The translations under genes and the position numbers were made by a program. A model generated the notes under the pieces. The model was not told the origin of the DNA. It was given only the letters and a program-made list of their open reading frames with translations, and did not search any database. A stretch of 64,000 nt of DNA from Hydrogenobacter thermophilus TK-6 (lineage in GTDB: Bacteria; Aquificota; Aquificia; Aquificales; Aquificaceae): positions 682,001 through 746,000 of the forward strand of contig NC_013799.1 in NCBI RefSeq assembly GCF_000010785.1. The letters are read 5' to 3'. Shown piece after piece: positions 48,008 to 55,708 of this stretch; the first letter of the stretch is position 1, and the number at the start of each line of letters is the position of its first letter.

Positions 48008-48678
48008 TGAAGATAGCCATAGATGGTCCTGCAGGGAGCGGGAAAAGCACTGTAGCCAAAGGTATATCAAAGGCACTCTCTATCCCTTACTTAGACACAG
48101 GGAGCGTCTACAGAGCCTTTGGGTACATAGCAAGGGAAAAAGGCATAAACCTTGTGGAAACTCAGGAACTCCTGTCCCTCTTTGAGGACCCACTGCTGGT
48201 AAAGATAGGTATAGCTATTACAGAAGTTTTCTACAAGGATAAAAAGCTTGAGAGAGAGCTAAAAGGTGAGGAAGTGGGAAAGTACGCTTCTTTGGTGGGT
48301 AGCGTGCCAGCCTTCAGGGAGAGGATGATAATTTTCTTTAGAAATATTGTAGGTGATGCGCAGGTGGTAGCAGAGGGAAGAGATGTAGGCACTCACATAT
48401 TTCCTGACGCACCCATAAAGCTTTTTATCACTGCAAGTCCAGAGGAGCGCGCGAAAAGGCGTTTTTTGGAGCTTACCGCCGTGGGAGTAAAAACCACCTA
48501 CCAGGAGGTACTTTCTGCCCTCTTGGAGAGGGACAAAAGGGATATGGAAAGACCCCTTTACCCTTTCAGACCTGCGGAGGATGCCATAATTTTAGACACC
48601 ACTCACATGAGCGCTGAGGAAGTTATAGAACAAATCCTCAGTATAATTAAAGAAAAAGCACCACACCTAAGGATTTAA
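48007..48678 (+). CDS. cmk: cytidylate kinase
   Basis: Phosphorylates CMP and dCMP. P-loop KIAIDGPAGSGKSTVAKGI, then YLDTGSVYRAFGYIA, the substrate-binding GRDVGTHIFPDA, and LIDxR-region ERDKRDMERPLYPFRPAEDAIILDTT. At 223 aa it is normal. The ATG uses the last base of the pilT stop. Its end overlaps the convergent aldehyde dehydrogenase by 12 bp. Confidence 0.95.
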   Translation: MKIAIDGPAGSGKSTVAKGISKALSIPYLDTGSVYRAFGYIAREKGINLVETQELLSLFEDPLLVKIGIAITEVFYKDKKLERELKGEEVGKYASLVGSVPAFRERMIIFFRNIVGDAQVVAEGRDVGTHIFPDAPIKLFITASPEERAKRRFLELTAVGVKTTYQEVLSALLERDKRDMERPLYPFRPAEDAIILDTTHMSAEEVIEQILSIIKEKAPHLRI

Positions 48679-50100
48679 ATCCCACACCACCATTTTTATC
48701 TCTGTGTAGTCCTCTATGGCAAACTTGGGACCCTCCCTTCCTATGCCAGAAGCTTTTACGCCTCCATAAGGCATCTGGTCTGCCCTAAAGTTGGGACCTT
48801 CGTTGATAAGCACTCCTCCCGCTTCTACCTTTCTTATAAACTCCCACGCTATGTCTATGTCTTTGGTGAATATGCTTGCCTGAAGACCGTATTCCGAGTC
48901 GTTGACGGCTCTTATGGCTTCCTCTATGTCCCTGTAGGGGTTTACCACCACCACAGGTGCGAAGGCTTCTTCCCTAAAGAGCTTGGCATGAGGTGGCAGT
49001 AGGCTAACTATGGTAGGCTCCAGCAAAGCTTTGCTTTCGGCACAGGCTACGCCACCTCTTACTAGCCTTGCACCCTCTTTTACCGCCTCGGAAAGCCACT
49101 CTTGAACCCTCTCTACCTCAGAGGTGCTTATCATGGGTCCCACATCTGTGTCTTCTTTCAGGGGGTCTCCTACCTTCAGGCTGTCTACAGCTCTTTTAAG
49201 CTCAGAAAGGTACTCATCAAAAACATCCTCATGCACAAAAACCCTCTGGACGGATATGCACACCTGTCCAGCTATGGCGTAGCCTCCCAAGACCGTTTTC
49301 TCCACAGCCTTTTTTATGTTGCCGTCTTTGTGAAGCACCAAGGCGGAGTTGGAACCCAGCTCCAGCACCACCCTCTTTATGCCAGCCTGACGGGTGATTA
49401 TCTCGCCCACCCTCTTGCTGCCGGTAAAAGAGACCACCCTAACATCAGGATGGGTGGTCATGGCTCTGCCCACATCGCCGTATCCGGGAATCACGCTTAT
49501 GGCTTGAGGTGGTATGCCCGCAGAAACCAAAAGTTCTGCCAGCATGAGAGGTGTGAGAGGTGTCCTCTCGGAGGGTTTTAAAAGCACCGCGTTGCCAGCA
49601 GCCAGCGCAGGTGCCACCTTATGCATAGAAAGGTTTAGGGGAAAGTTAAAGGGTGTTATGGCACAGACTATGCCTACAGGCTGCCTTATGTAAAAGCCCA
49701 CCTTTCCCTTCCCGTTGGGATGAGCGTCCAGAGGCACCACCTCCCCACCTATCCTTTTAGCTTCTTCTGCGGAAAATATCAGCGTCTGGATGGCTCTTTG
49801 GACTTCCGTCCTTGCCTCCCTTATGGTTTTTCCCACCTCCAGCACCAAGCTTTTGGCAAACTCCTCTGCTCTCTCTTGGAGCATCAGCGAGGCTCTCATG
49901 AGGATGGAATACCTTTCGTAAGCGGTCATGGAGGAGAGCTTTTTAAAGCCTTCCTTGGCTACCTTTATAGCCTCTTGCACATGAGCCTCTGTGCCTTTAA
50001 ACACTTTGCCCACCAGCTCACCCGTGTAGGGATAGCGCACTTCTATAAGCTCATCGCTTTGCCAATACCTGCCACCAATAAAGGGTCCCTTTTCCTTCAT
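48667..50100 (-). CDS. NAD(P)-dependent aldehyde dehydrogenase
   Basis: ALDH superfamily, 477 aa. Cofactor segment AITPFNFPLNLSMHKVAPALAAGNAVLLKPSE, FTGSKRVGEII, catalytic Glu in VVLELGSNSALV and catalytic Cys in IAGQVCISVQRVF. The sequence is closest in style to lactaldehyde/glyceraldehyde-3-phosphate (non-phosphorylating) or succinate-semialdehyde dehydrogenases, but the substrate cannot be fixed. It lies 4 bp after the stop of the membrane LuxR regulator gene region (same strand, downstream), so it may be co-transcribed with it. Confidence 0.87.
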   Translation of the reverse strand: MKEKGPFIGGRYWQSDELIEVRYPYTGELVGKVFKGTEAHVQEAIKVAKEGFKKLSSMTAYERYSILMRASLMLQERAEEFAKSLVLEVGKTIREARTEVQRAIQTLIFSAEEAKRIGGEVVPLDAHPNGKGKVGFYIRQPVGIVCAITPFNFPLNLSMHKVAPALAAGNAVLLKPSERTPLTPLMLAELLVSAGIPPQAISVIPGYGDVGRAMTTHPDVRVVSFTGSKRVGEIITRQAGIKRVVLELGSNSALVLHKDGNIKKAVEKTVLGGYAIAGQVCISVQRVFVHEDVFDEYLSELKRAVDSLKVGDPLKEDTDVGPMISTSEVERVQEWLSEAVKEGARLVRGGVACAESKALLEPTIVSLLPPHAKLFREEAFAPVVVVNPYRDIEEAIRAVNDSEYGLQASIFTKDIDIAWEFIRKVEAGGVLINEGPNFRADQMPYGGVKASGIGREGPKFAIEDYTEIKMVVWDLNP

Positions 50101-50104
50101 ATTA

Positions 50105-51361
50105 TTATTTTAAAGTAGCGCTCTTGGGACTAAAATTCTCTGAGTAAAGAGCGCACAGCTCCTCCTTACTAAGCTCCAGCTTTTCAAGTCCCCTTCTGGC
50201 ATACTCCCTTACGCTGGAGGTAGTAATTCCCATACGCTCAGAGACAACCTCGTAAGAGCATCCTTCCAAAAGCATGCTCAGCACTTCCAGCTCCCTACCG
50301 CTGAGCTTTTTCTTGTTGTCCGGTATGCTCTCCTCAAGCTCTCTCAGAAAATCCTTAGGAGTTTTACGCACTTCAGGCTTTTGAGGGTCTGACTCTTTTA
50401 CCTTCTCCCCAGCTTTGCCCCCCTGCGAAAAGTAGTAAAGCACAGAGAGAAACAGCGCAAGGTAACTAAACACTATGAAAAAGTCTCCGTAATACCTGGC
50501 AAGGCTTACAAAGTAGCCCGTGAGTATTCCGGCGCAGACGGCAAAAAAACCCAGCGGATAAGCCCTAAGAGGGTTTCTTAGAGAGTAGAGGCTCAGTAGG
50601 AGGAAAAAGTCCGCAAAGCCAAAGCCCAGCTGAAGGGAAAACATGCCGGCGTTTAAAAAGACATCGCCACCCATATGAAAAAGTGGGAGGGAAATCACCA
50701 GAAAAACTGACGCTAAGCTTATAAGAGCTTGCTGCGTGTATCTTTTGAGAAGCGCGTAAGATAGAAGCACGCCAAGAACGTAAAAGAGCACCTCAACACC
50801 AGAAAGGTACGCAACATTTCCATAGAACTCCATAAAACCCTTGTACATAACACCACCCACCAAGTAGAAGAAAAAGAAGAAAGGCAGAAGTCTGTAAAAC
50901 TCCCTCTCCACCTTTTGCGCATTCACCTTTCCCTCCAGAGGCAAAAGCAAGACCAAAAGCCCCAGAGAGACCACAAGGTACTTTACACCACCCTCAAAAG
51001 GTGCCAAGGAAAGAGCAAAAGAGAGAAGATTACCCACCGCAAGCCCCAAAAAAGCCCAGACAGCTCCCAGCTGTAGCCTGTAGCCCACCAAGACAGCAGT
51101 GGCGGAGGAGAAAAAGCCTATGGCTGACATGACCAGCTCCTTACTGTCCACATAGGGATAGACCGCAGTCAGCAGAGCCGCAACCGCAGTGAATACATTG
51201 GCAAGAGAAAGTAGCCTCTCCCCCACAAAGAACCACAGCACAAAGCCTGCAATATGAGGCAGTAGAAAGTAGGGAAGGAAGTTAGCGCTTCCCAACAAAA
51301 AGCCAGCCATAGGAAAGGACACAAGCCACAGCACAAACCCACTCAGAGCCACCAGACCCAC
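50105..51361 (-). CDS. polytopic membrane protein with C-terminal LuxR-type HTH
   Basis: Roughly 10-12 hydrophobic spans occupy the first ~330 residues. A charged linker (GKAGEKVKESDPQKPEVRKTPKD) follows, then a LuxR-type helix-turn-helix at the C-terminus (LSGRELEVLSMLLEGCSYEVVSERMGITTSSVREYARRGLEKL). It looks like a one-component regulator that senses in the membrane and binds DNA from there, the layout known for Eggerthella-type membrane LuxR proteins. I start it at GTG 51361, with AAGGAG 7 bases upstream. The frame continues to an ATG at 51511, but this would overlap the divergent ATG and make the DNA repeats coding. Target and signal unknown; the adjacent secreted-protein gene is the obvious candidate. 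Confidence 0.8.
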   Translation of the reverse strand: MGLVALSGFVLWLVSFPMAGFLLGSANFLPYFLLPHIAGFVLWFFVGERLLSLANVFTAVAALLTAVYPYVDSKELVMSAIGFFSSATAVLVGYRLQLGAVWAFLGLAVGNLLSFALSLAPFEGGVKYLVVSLGLLVLLLPLEGKVNAQKVEREFYRLLPFFFFFYLVGGVMYKGFMEFYGNVAYLSGVEVLFYVLGVLLSYALLKRYTQQALISLASVFLVISLPLFHMGGDVFLNAGMFSLQLGFGFADFFLLLSLYSLRNPLRAYPLGFFAVCAGILTGYFVSLARYYGDFFIVFSYLALFLSVLYYFSQGGKAGEKVKESDPQKPEVRKTPKDFLRELEESIPDNKKKLSGRELEVLSMLLEGCSYEVVSERMGITTSSVREYARRGLEKLELSKEELCALYSENFSPKSATLK

Positions 51362-51398
51362 AGCCCAACTCCTTGTAAAAATAGCATACCACACCTCC

Positions 51399-51458
51399 GC
51401 GACAAGGGGTGTGACAGAGGGTGCGACAGAAGGTGTGACAAAGGGTGCGACTTGACAC
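51399..51458. repeat. 12-bp tandem repeat array, 4 good copies plus a degenerate fifth
   Basis: On the plus strand, consecutive 12-mers at 51399, 51411, 51423 and 51435 follow GYGACARRGGGT (copy 3 has A in place of the first G of GGG), with C and T alternating at position 2, so the true period may be 24 bp. The fifth unit (51447-51458) keeps GCGAC, then runs into a perfect TTGACA. The array lies between two divergent genes and touches the -35 box of the plus-strand gene. It may be a multi-site operator. Confidence 0.85.
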
Positions 51459-51503
51459 GACAAAAAAAGAGGCTCTAAGATATCCAAAATCTCTTTTGGG
51501 AGG
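51452..51503 (+). promoter_or_regulatory. promoter and ribosome site of the secreted surface protein gene
   Basis: Perfect -35 TTGACA (51452-51457), 18-bp spacer, TAAGAT (51476-51481), then a ~22-base leader with GGGAGG (51498-51503) 6 bases before ATG 51510. The tandem repeats end in the -35, as expected for an activator or repressor site. Confidence 0.65.
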
Positions 51504-51509
51504 TGTATC

Positions 51510-52709
51510 ATGAAGCTGAAAGGAGCGCTTTTGGCAGGCTTGGCACTGCTGCCCTTTGCCGTGTCCTACGGCGCTTACTACGACCTTGGAACATCAGCCC
51601 CGCCAGCCTCGGTAGGTGGGTGCAACTTCGTATTTTTCAACACAGCCCCTCAGGCTGCAATTCCAGACCATACTCTTGTAAGTACCATACCCGGCGCACC
51701 CGCAGGTTACACACTCACCACATCTTATAATGTGGATAAGCGTACCGTTCCTACATCTTGGGGTACTTGGTCGCATAGCTACACCGGTCCCGTATTCTTT
51801 ACGGGATTAGGGCAAACCACCCTCACGCTTACCATAAGCCCGGCGGTTGAGAGCTTTATGCTGTATGTAGAGCCTGAGGAATTTGGCACATATAACTGCA
51901 CTGTGACAACTGACGCGGGGGACAACTCTGGACCAGTACCCATAACTGGGTATGCAGGAGCAAGGGGTTTTGCCTTTGTACATCCGTCGCCTGTGATAAA
52001 CACCATAACCATAACCTGCGACGCTGGAGCTGATGGCTTTGCTATAGGCGAGTTTGCTGCAACTTGTAGCGCTGGCGGAGGAGCACCACCACCAAACGTT
52101 TCCAACATCACATCAGAGTTTGGAAGCAGGGATATGGTAGACTTCAAAAACGTGCCTTTACTTACCAGAAAAGGACCTGCCATAGTAAGGATAGAAAGCC
52201 AGAATGTTATCTTCATAAGCGGCATCAGGATAAACGAGTTTAGCAGACCAGCACTTCAAGGAGCGTCATTGAAGTCTAACGCTATGACAGGAGCTTTGCA
52301 GCCATCTCAGGAGCAGAACTTCATACTTGACCTGAACGCAGGAGAAAGACCTTGCGGAGCTCAGCAGTTTAACCTGTCAGGCTACTGCACAGTGGGAATA
52401 ATCTTTGAGCCAAAGAGCGAAGGCAAGAAGGAAGCCTTCCTTGAGGTGTATTACAACACACCCAACCCAGTGAAAATATACATAACAGGCACGGGAGTAT
52501 CTCAGCAAAGCCAGCCACAACCACAGCCATCTCCACAGCCACCCGGCGCAGGTAGCGGTGGCTCATCAGGGGGTAGCGGCTCATCTGCAGGCACAGGCGG
52601 TGGAGGCGGAGGTGGATGCTCTATGAGCTCTGGCGCAAGTCCACTTAACGCTCTTGCTTGGCTCATGCTGCCTGGTGCGGCTCTCTTTAGAAGACTGAGA
52701 AGGTCATAA
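51510..52709 (+). CDS. secreted protein with C-terminal GlyGly/Cys-CTERM-like sorting tail, 399 aa
   Basis: Signal peptide MKLKGALLAGLALLPFAVSYGA. Domain 1 (about 25-190) is a beta sandwich with WSHSYTGPVFFTGLG and 'ADGFAIGEFAATC', similar in style to PEP-CTERM-type surface domains. Domain 2 (about 200-330) resembles the choice-of-anchor D/ASH type (CTVGIIFEPKSEGKKEAFLEVYY). A Gln/Pro linker and Gly/Ser run follow. Then comes a tail of six Gly, Cys, a hydrophobic span (ALAWLMLPGAALF) and RRLRR, i.e. a tripartite sorting signal for a rhombosortase-like or related protease. It contains several Cys. It is divergent from the membrane LuxR protein and followed by a terminator, so it is a single-gene unit. 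Confidence 0.8.
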   Translation: MKLKGALLAGLALLPFAVSYGAYYDLGTSAPPASVGGCNFVFFNTAPQAAIPDHTLVSTIPGAPAGYTLTTSYNVDKRTVPTSWGTWSHSYTGPVFFTGLGQTTLTLTISPAVESFMLYVEPEEFGTYNCTVTTDAGDNSGPVPITGYAGARGFAFVHPSPVINTITITCDAGADGFAIGEFAATCSAGGGAPPPNVSNITSEFGSRDMVDFKNVPLLTRKGPAIVRIESQNVIFISGIRINEFSRPALQGASLKSNAMTGALQPSQEQNFILDLNAGERPCGAQQFNLSGYCTVGIIFEPKSEGKKEAFLEVYYNTPNPVKIYITGTGVSQQSQPQPQPSPQPPGAGSGGSSGGSGSSAGTGGGGGGGCSMSSGASPLNALAWLMLPGAALFRRLRRS

Positions 52710-52716
52710 TTCCTTT

Positions 52717-52740
52717 GGGGGGCTTTTGCCTCCCCTTTTT
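52717..52740 (+). terminator. rho-independent terminator after the secreted protein gene
   Basis: GGGGGGC, TTTT loop, GCCTCCC (seven pairs with one G-U) followed by C and a run of T. It lies 7 bp after the stop codon. It is the only convincing intrinsic terminator I found in the window. Confidence 0.8.
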
Positions 52741-52743
52741 GCT

Positions 52744-52749
52744 TAAAAT
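52744..52749 (+). promoter_or_regulatory. -10 box of thiE (leaderless type)
   Basis: TAAAAT ends 6 bases before ATG 52756, immediately after the terminator. If the in-frame ATG at 52765 is used instead, a leader with AGG remains. Confidence 0.45.
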
Positions 52750-52755
52750 AAGGTT

Positions 52756-53406
52756 ATGGGTAGGATGAATCTATCTTTGTATTTGGTGACGGATGACAAG
52801 TACTTTGTGGGTAGAGACTTGGTGGACACCATAGAGAAGGCTCTTCAGGGAGGTGTCACTGCGCTTCAGTACAGGTTTAAAAACAAGAGCACCAGGCAGA
52901 TGTACGAGGAGCTGCTGGTTTTGAGGGAGCTGACCAGAAGGTACGGCGCGGACCTGGTGGTCAACGACAGGGTGGACCTGGCTATGGCGGTGGGTGCTGA
53001 CGGTGTGCATGTGGGCAAGGAAGACCTTCCCCCCGATGTGGTAAGAAAGATAGTGGGCGAGAGCATGTACATAGGATACTCGGTAAACAGCGTGGAGGAC
53101 CTCAGGGAGGTTAACCACCTTCCCATAGACTACATAGGCTTTGGCTCTGTTTACGAGACTACCACCAAAGAGAACTACAAACTTGTAGGCATAGAGGGAC
53201 TCAGGCAGGCGGTAAAGCTCACCTCCAAGCCTGTAGTAGCCATAGGCGGCATCACCTCATACAGGATGAAGGAAGTTTTACAAACTGGGGTAAAAGGTGT
53301 GGCGGTGGTTTCTGCCATACTGGGCTTTGAGGATGTGGAAAAGGCAGCCAGGACGCTGGCACAGATATACAAAAGCACCGTCAAGGAAAAATTTCTTATG
53401 CCATGA
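52756..53406 (+). CDS. thiE: thiamine-phosphate synthase
   Basis: Couples HMP-PP and the thiazole phosphate to thiamine phosphate; TIM barrel. LYLVTDD at the start, GGVTALQYRFKNKSTRQM (diphosphate site), LVVNDRVDLAMAVGADGVHVGKEDLP, and IGFGSVYETTTK then VVAIGGI. At 216 aa it is normal. ATG 52756 or 52765. No TPP riboswitch was recognised upstream. The exonuclease gene overlaps its stop by 4 bp. Confidence 0.94.
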   Translation: MGRMNLSLYLVTDDKYFVGRDLVDTIEKALQGGVTALQYRFKNKSTRQMYEELLVLRELTRRYGADLVVNDRVDLAMAVGADGVHVGKEDLPPDVVRKIVGESMYIGYSVNSVEDLREVNHLPIDYIGFGSVYETTTKENYKLVGIEGLRQAVKLTSKPVVAIGGITSYRMKEVLQTGVKGVAVVSAILGFEDVEKAARTLAQIYKSTVKEKFLMP

Positions 53407-54272
53407 AAGTCCTCTGTTTGCTGGATGGCTCAGCCTTTATTTACAGAAGCTTTTTTGCTCTCCCACCACTTTCTACAAAGGACGGTTTTCCCACGGGAGC
53501 CATATACGGTTTTATGAGAGCTGTTTTGCACATTCTCAAGGCGGAAAAAACCAGGTGCTTTGTGGTAGCTTTTGACCATCCCGCACCCACCATAAGAAAA
53601 GAAGCCTCCAGCACCTACAAAAGCAAAAGACCCTCCATGCCCGACCCCCTAAGGCTCCAGATTCCCGTCATAAAAGAGCTTTTAAAACTTCTGGGTATTC
53701 CAGTTATAGAAGTTCCAGGTTATGAAGCTGACGATGTTATAGGTTACATAACGGAAAGAGCCCTATCTTTTGGCTTCTCGGTAAGGATATACTCACCAGA
53801 CAAAGACATTCTCCAGTTGGTTTCCCAGAAGGTGCAGGTGATAAACCCCATAAGCGGTGAAGTCTTTGACATAAAGAGGGTGGAGGAGAAATTTGGCGTC
53901 AAACCCCATCTTATACCACACCTTCTGGCTCTTGTGGGAGACCAGACGGACAACATAGAGGGAGTAAAAGGCATAGGCAAAAAAACCGCTATAAAAGTTC
54001 TTGAAAAGTACGGCAGTATTGAAAACATACTGAGAAACTTTGATGATTTTAAAGCATCCTTCCCCCACGCAGACAGGGATAAGCTGGAACTATCTTACTA
54101 TCTGGTAAAGCTCCAGCCACCACCAGAGCTGACCATTGAGGAAGACCAACTGTGTATGAAAGAGCCAAATATGGAAGCACTAAAAGCTAAACTGCTGGAG
54201 CTTGAAATGAAAAGCCTTATAAAGGATGTGGAAAACATCTCAAAGGTTCTCTCCCAGAGGGAGCTTTTTTAA
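53403..54272 (+). CDS. stand-alone 5'-3' exonuclease (DNA polymerase I N-terminal domain type)
   Basis: FEN-like nuclease corresponding to the first ~290 residues of Pol I. Acidic metal ligands lie in LLDGSAFIYRSFFAL, FVVAFDHPAPTIRKEASSTYK, VPGYEADDVIGYI and YSPDKDILQLV, with LVGDQTDNIEGVKGIGKKTAIKVL as the helix-3-turn-helix. No polymerase domain follows; in Aquifex the nuclease and polymerase are also separate genes. It removes RNA primers and flaps. ATG 53403 overlaps thiE by 4 bp; the next gene begins 2 bp after its stop. Confidence 0.93.
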   Translation: MKVLCLLDGSAFIYRSFFALPPLSTKDGFPTGAIYGFMRAVLHILKAEKTRCFVVAFDHPAPTIRKEASSTYKSKRPSMPDPLRLQIPVIKELLKLLGIPVIEVPGYEADDVIGYITERALSFGFSVRIYSPDKDILQLVSQKVQVINPISGEVFDIKRVEEKFGVKPHLIPHLLALVGDQTDNIEGVKGIGKKTAIKVLEKYGSIENILRNFDDFKASFPHADRDKLELSYYLVKLQPPPELTIEEDQLCMKEPNMEALKAKLLELEMKSLIKDVENISKVLSQRELF

Positions 54273-54273
54273 A

Positions 54274-55131
54274 GTGATAAAGAGATTTTTGTTGCCCCTA
54301 TCTATATCTCTTATCTTCTTGCTTCTATTTTTTAGATTTGTTCCTACGGATAAGCTGATGGAAAGCTTTAGTGGTATAAGCTCTGGCAATTTTCTACTGG
54401 CTTTTTTCTTTTACACAGTAAGTCAGGTGATAAGAAGCATAAGATGGAAGCCACTTATAAGGGAGCTCAATTTCTTGGATATATACCTTATAAACAGTGC
54501 CAACATCTTTTTAAATAATGTACTTCCCGCACGGACAGGTGAAATAAGCTGGTTTTATTACTCCAAAAAACTTGGAGTTTCCCTAAGGCTATCCACCTGG
54601 TCCTTCATTCTGGGAAGGCTGTTTGACCTTTCTGCCATTTTGACCATTGCCTTGGTGGTCTACTCTGCCGTGAAAGGGTCTTTAATAGTTTTCTTGGTTT
54701 CTTCTGCGGTGCTTTTTCTCTCCATCTTTTCTTACAAGGCTTACCTTTTTATCCCTTCCTATAGAAAGCTGAAGGACTTAAAAAATTACATAAGACAAAG
54801 CATGAATCTCAAACTTTCTCTGTACCTTCTTCTTTGCTCCCTACTTTCTGTGATTTTTAAGTTTCTCGCCATAGCCAGTTTATTAACTATGCCTTTCAAC
54901 TTTTTGAGCTTTCTTTCCTTTTCTTTTGGAGAGCTTAGCACTGTATTACCTGTGCACAGCTTTATGGGCTATGGTACTTACGAGCTTAGCTTTTCCATAC
55001 CTGCCAAGCTTGCCAGCAAGGATCTAAAGGAGTGGCTGATGGAAGCTTTTATAGCTCACAACTTTTTGCTTCTGTCCTCTGCACTTTACGGCATTGTGGC
55101 TATCTTCTTGCTTCACAGAAAGGTCCAATAA
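54274..55131 (+). CDS. LPG synthase/flippase-type integral membrane protein (UPF0104-like)
   Basis: About seven to eight hydrophobic spans; motif region VIRSIRWKPLIRELNF and NNVLPARTGEISWFYYSKKLGVSLRLS is typical of the lysylphosphatidylglycerol synthase transmembrane region family (COG0392). Many members act as lipid flippases or are unassigned. I start at GTG 54274, with GGGAG about 10 bases upstream, giving 285 aa; the open frame back to 54226 overlaps the exonuclease. Function in this organism is unknown. Confidence 0.82.
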   Translation: MIKRFLLPLSISLIFLLLFFRFVPTDKLMESFSGISSGNFLLAFFFYTVSQVIRSIRWKPLIRELNFLDIYLINSANIFLNNVLPARTGEISWFYYSKKLGVSLRLSTWSFILGRLFDLSAILTIALVVYSAVKGSLIVFLVSSAVLFLSIFSYKAYLFIPSYRKLKDLKNYIRQSMNLKLSLYLLLCSLLSVIFKFLAIASLLTMPFNFLSFLSFSFGELSTVLPVHSFMGYGTYELSFSIPAKLASKDLKEWLMEAFIAHNFLLLSSALYGIVAIFLLHRKVQ

Positions 55132-55146
55132 AATTTGTTCTTCTCT

Positions 55147-55152
55147 TATAAT
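55147..55152 (+). promoter_or_regulatory. -10 box of the MNT/HEPN pair
   Basis: Perfect TATAAT ending 11 bases before ATG 55164, in an AT-rich 32-bp gap; no good -35. Confidence 0.45.
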
Positions 55153-55163
55153 AAACACAAGAC

Positions 55164-55466
55164 ATGGAAGAAACCGCTAAAGTAAGGCTTTCAAAAGAGG
55201 AAGTAGAGACAATAAAAAGTATAGTAAAAAAATACGACCCAGCGGCAGAAATACTCATATTTGGAAGCAGAACAGACTTAACCAAGAGAGGCGGGGACAT
55301 TGATATACTGATAGTATCAGGTAAAATAGACTATAGAATAAGAAGAAAAATCAGGGTAGACTTACAGCTTGCCTTAGGAGATAGGAAAGTGGACTTAATA
55401 ATAACGGACGATCCCGAAAAAAACGAATTTACAAAAATAGCTTATAAGTACGGTGTAAAAATATGA
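55164..55466 (+). CDS. MNT-domain nucleotidyltransferase (MntA-type antitoxin)
   Basis: Minimal nucleotidyltransferase, 100 aa. The catalytic pattern is ILIFGSRTDLTKRGGDIDILIV (GS...DxD) and the later Asp in KVDLIIT. In MNT/HEPN modules such a protein neutralises the HEPN RNase by adenylylating it. It starts behind its own TATAAT and overlaps the HEPN-like gene by ATGA. The two genes are visibly richer in A runs than their neighbours, suggesting transfer. The active site looks intact although the partner is broken. Confidence 0.88.
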   Translation: MEETAKVRLSKEEVETIKSIVKKYDPAAEILIFGSRTDLTKRGGDIDILIVSGKIDYRIRRKIRVDLQLALGDRKVDLIITDDPEKNEFTKIAYKYGVKI

Positions 55467-55708
55467 AAATAGAGGAATTAAAAAGAATTTTTTGTGAAAA
55501 CTTAGAACTCTTAAATAAAAACGCACAATGGCTACTCAAATCCTATGAAAAAGCCGAAAACATAGACTTTTCAAAAAAAGAGTTAACAGATGAAGAGTTG
55601 GAAGTACTTGAAACTTTGTCCAATAGATTTGGCAGAACCGTGGATGTACTAATAATAAGGAAAATAAATGAGTATTCTAAAAGAATGAATTATTGTCAGT
55701 ACGATTGA
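55463..55708 (+). pseudogene. truncated HEPN toxin remnant of an MNT/HEPN pair
   Basis: The 81-aa product matches the first part of MNT-associated HEPN proteins: MKIEELKRIFCENLELLNKNAQWLLKSY-like start, then DEELEVLETLSNRFGRTVDVLIIRKI. Full members are about 130-150 aa and end with the catalytic R-x4-6-H RNase motif. Here the frame stops at 55708, before that motif, just inside the 3' end of the convergent nfeD-like gene. The toxin is probably dead; I infer a deletion or rearrangement at this junction. The start is ATGA-coupled to the MNT gene. Confidence 0.65.

Noticed and set aside
51362-51511. N-terminal extension of the membrane LuxR protein to an ATG at 51511
   Set aside because: It would overlap the divergent ATG at 51510, translate the 12-bp repeats as a low-complexity Val/Thr/Pro run, and lacks a ribosome site, whereas GTG 51361 has AAGGAG at 7 bases.
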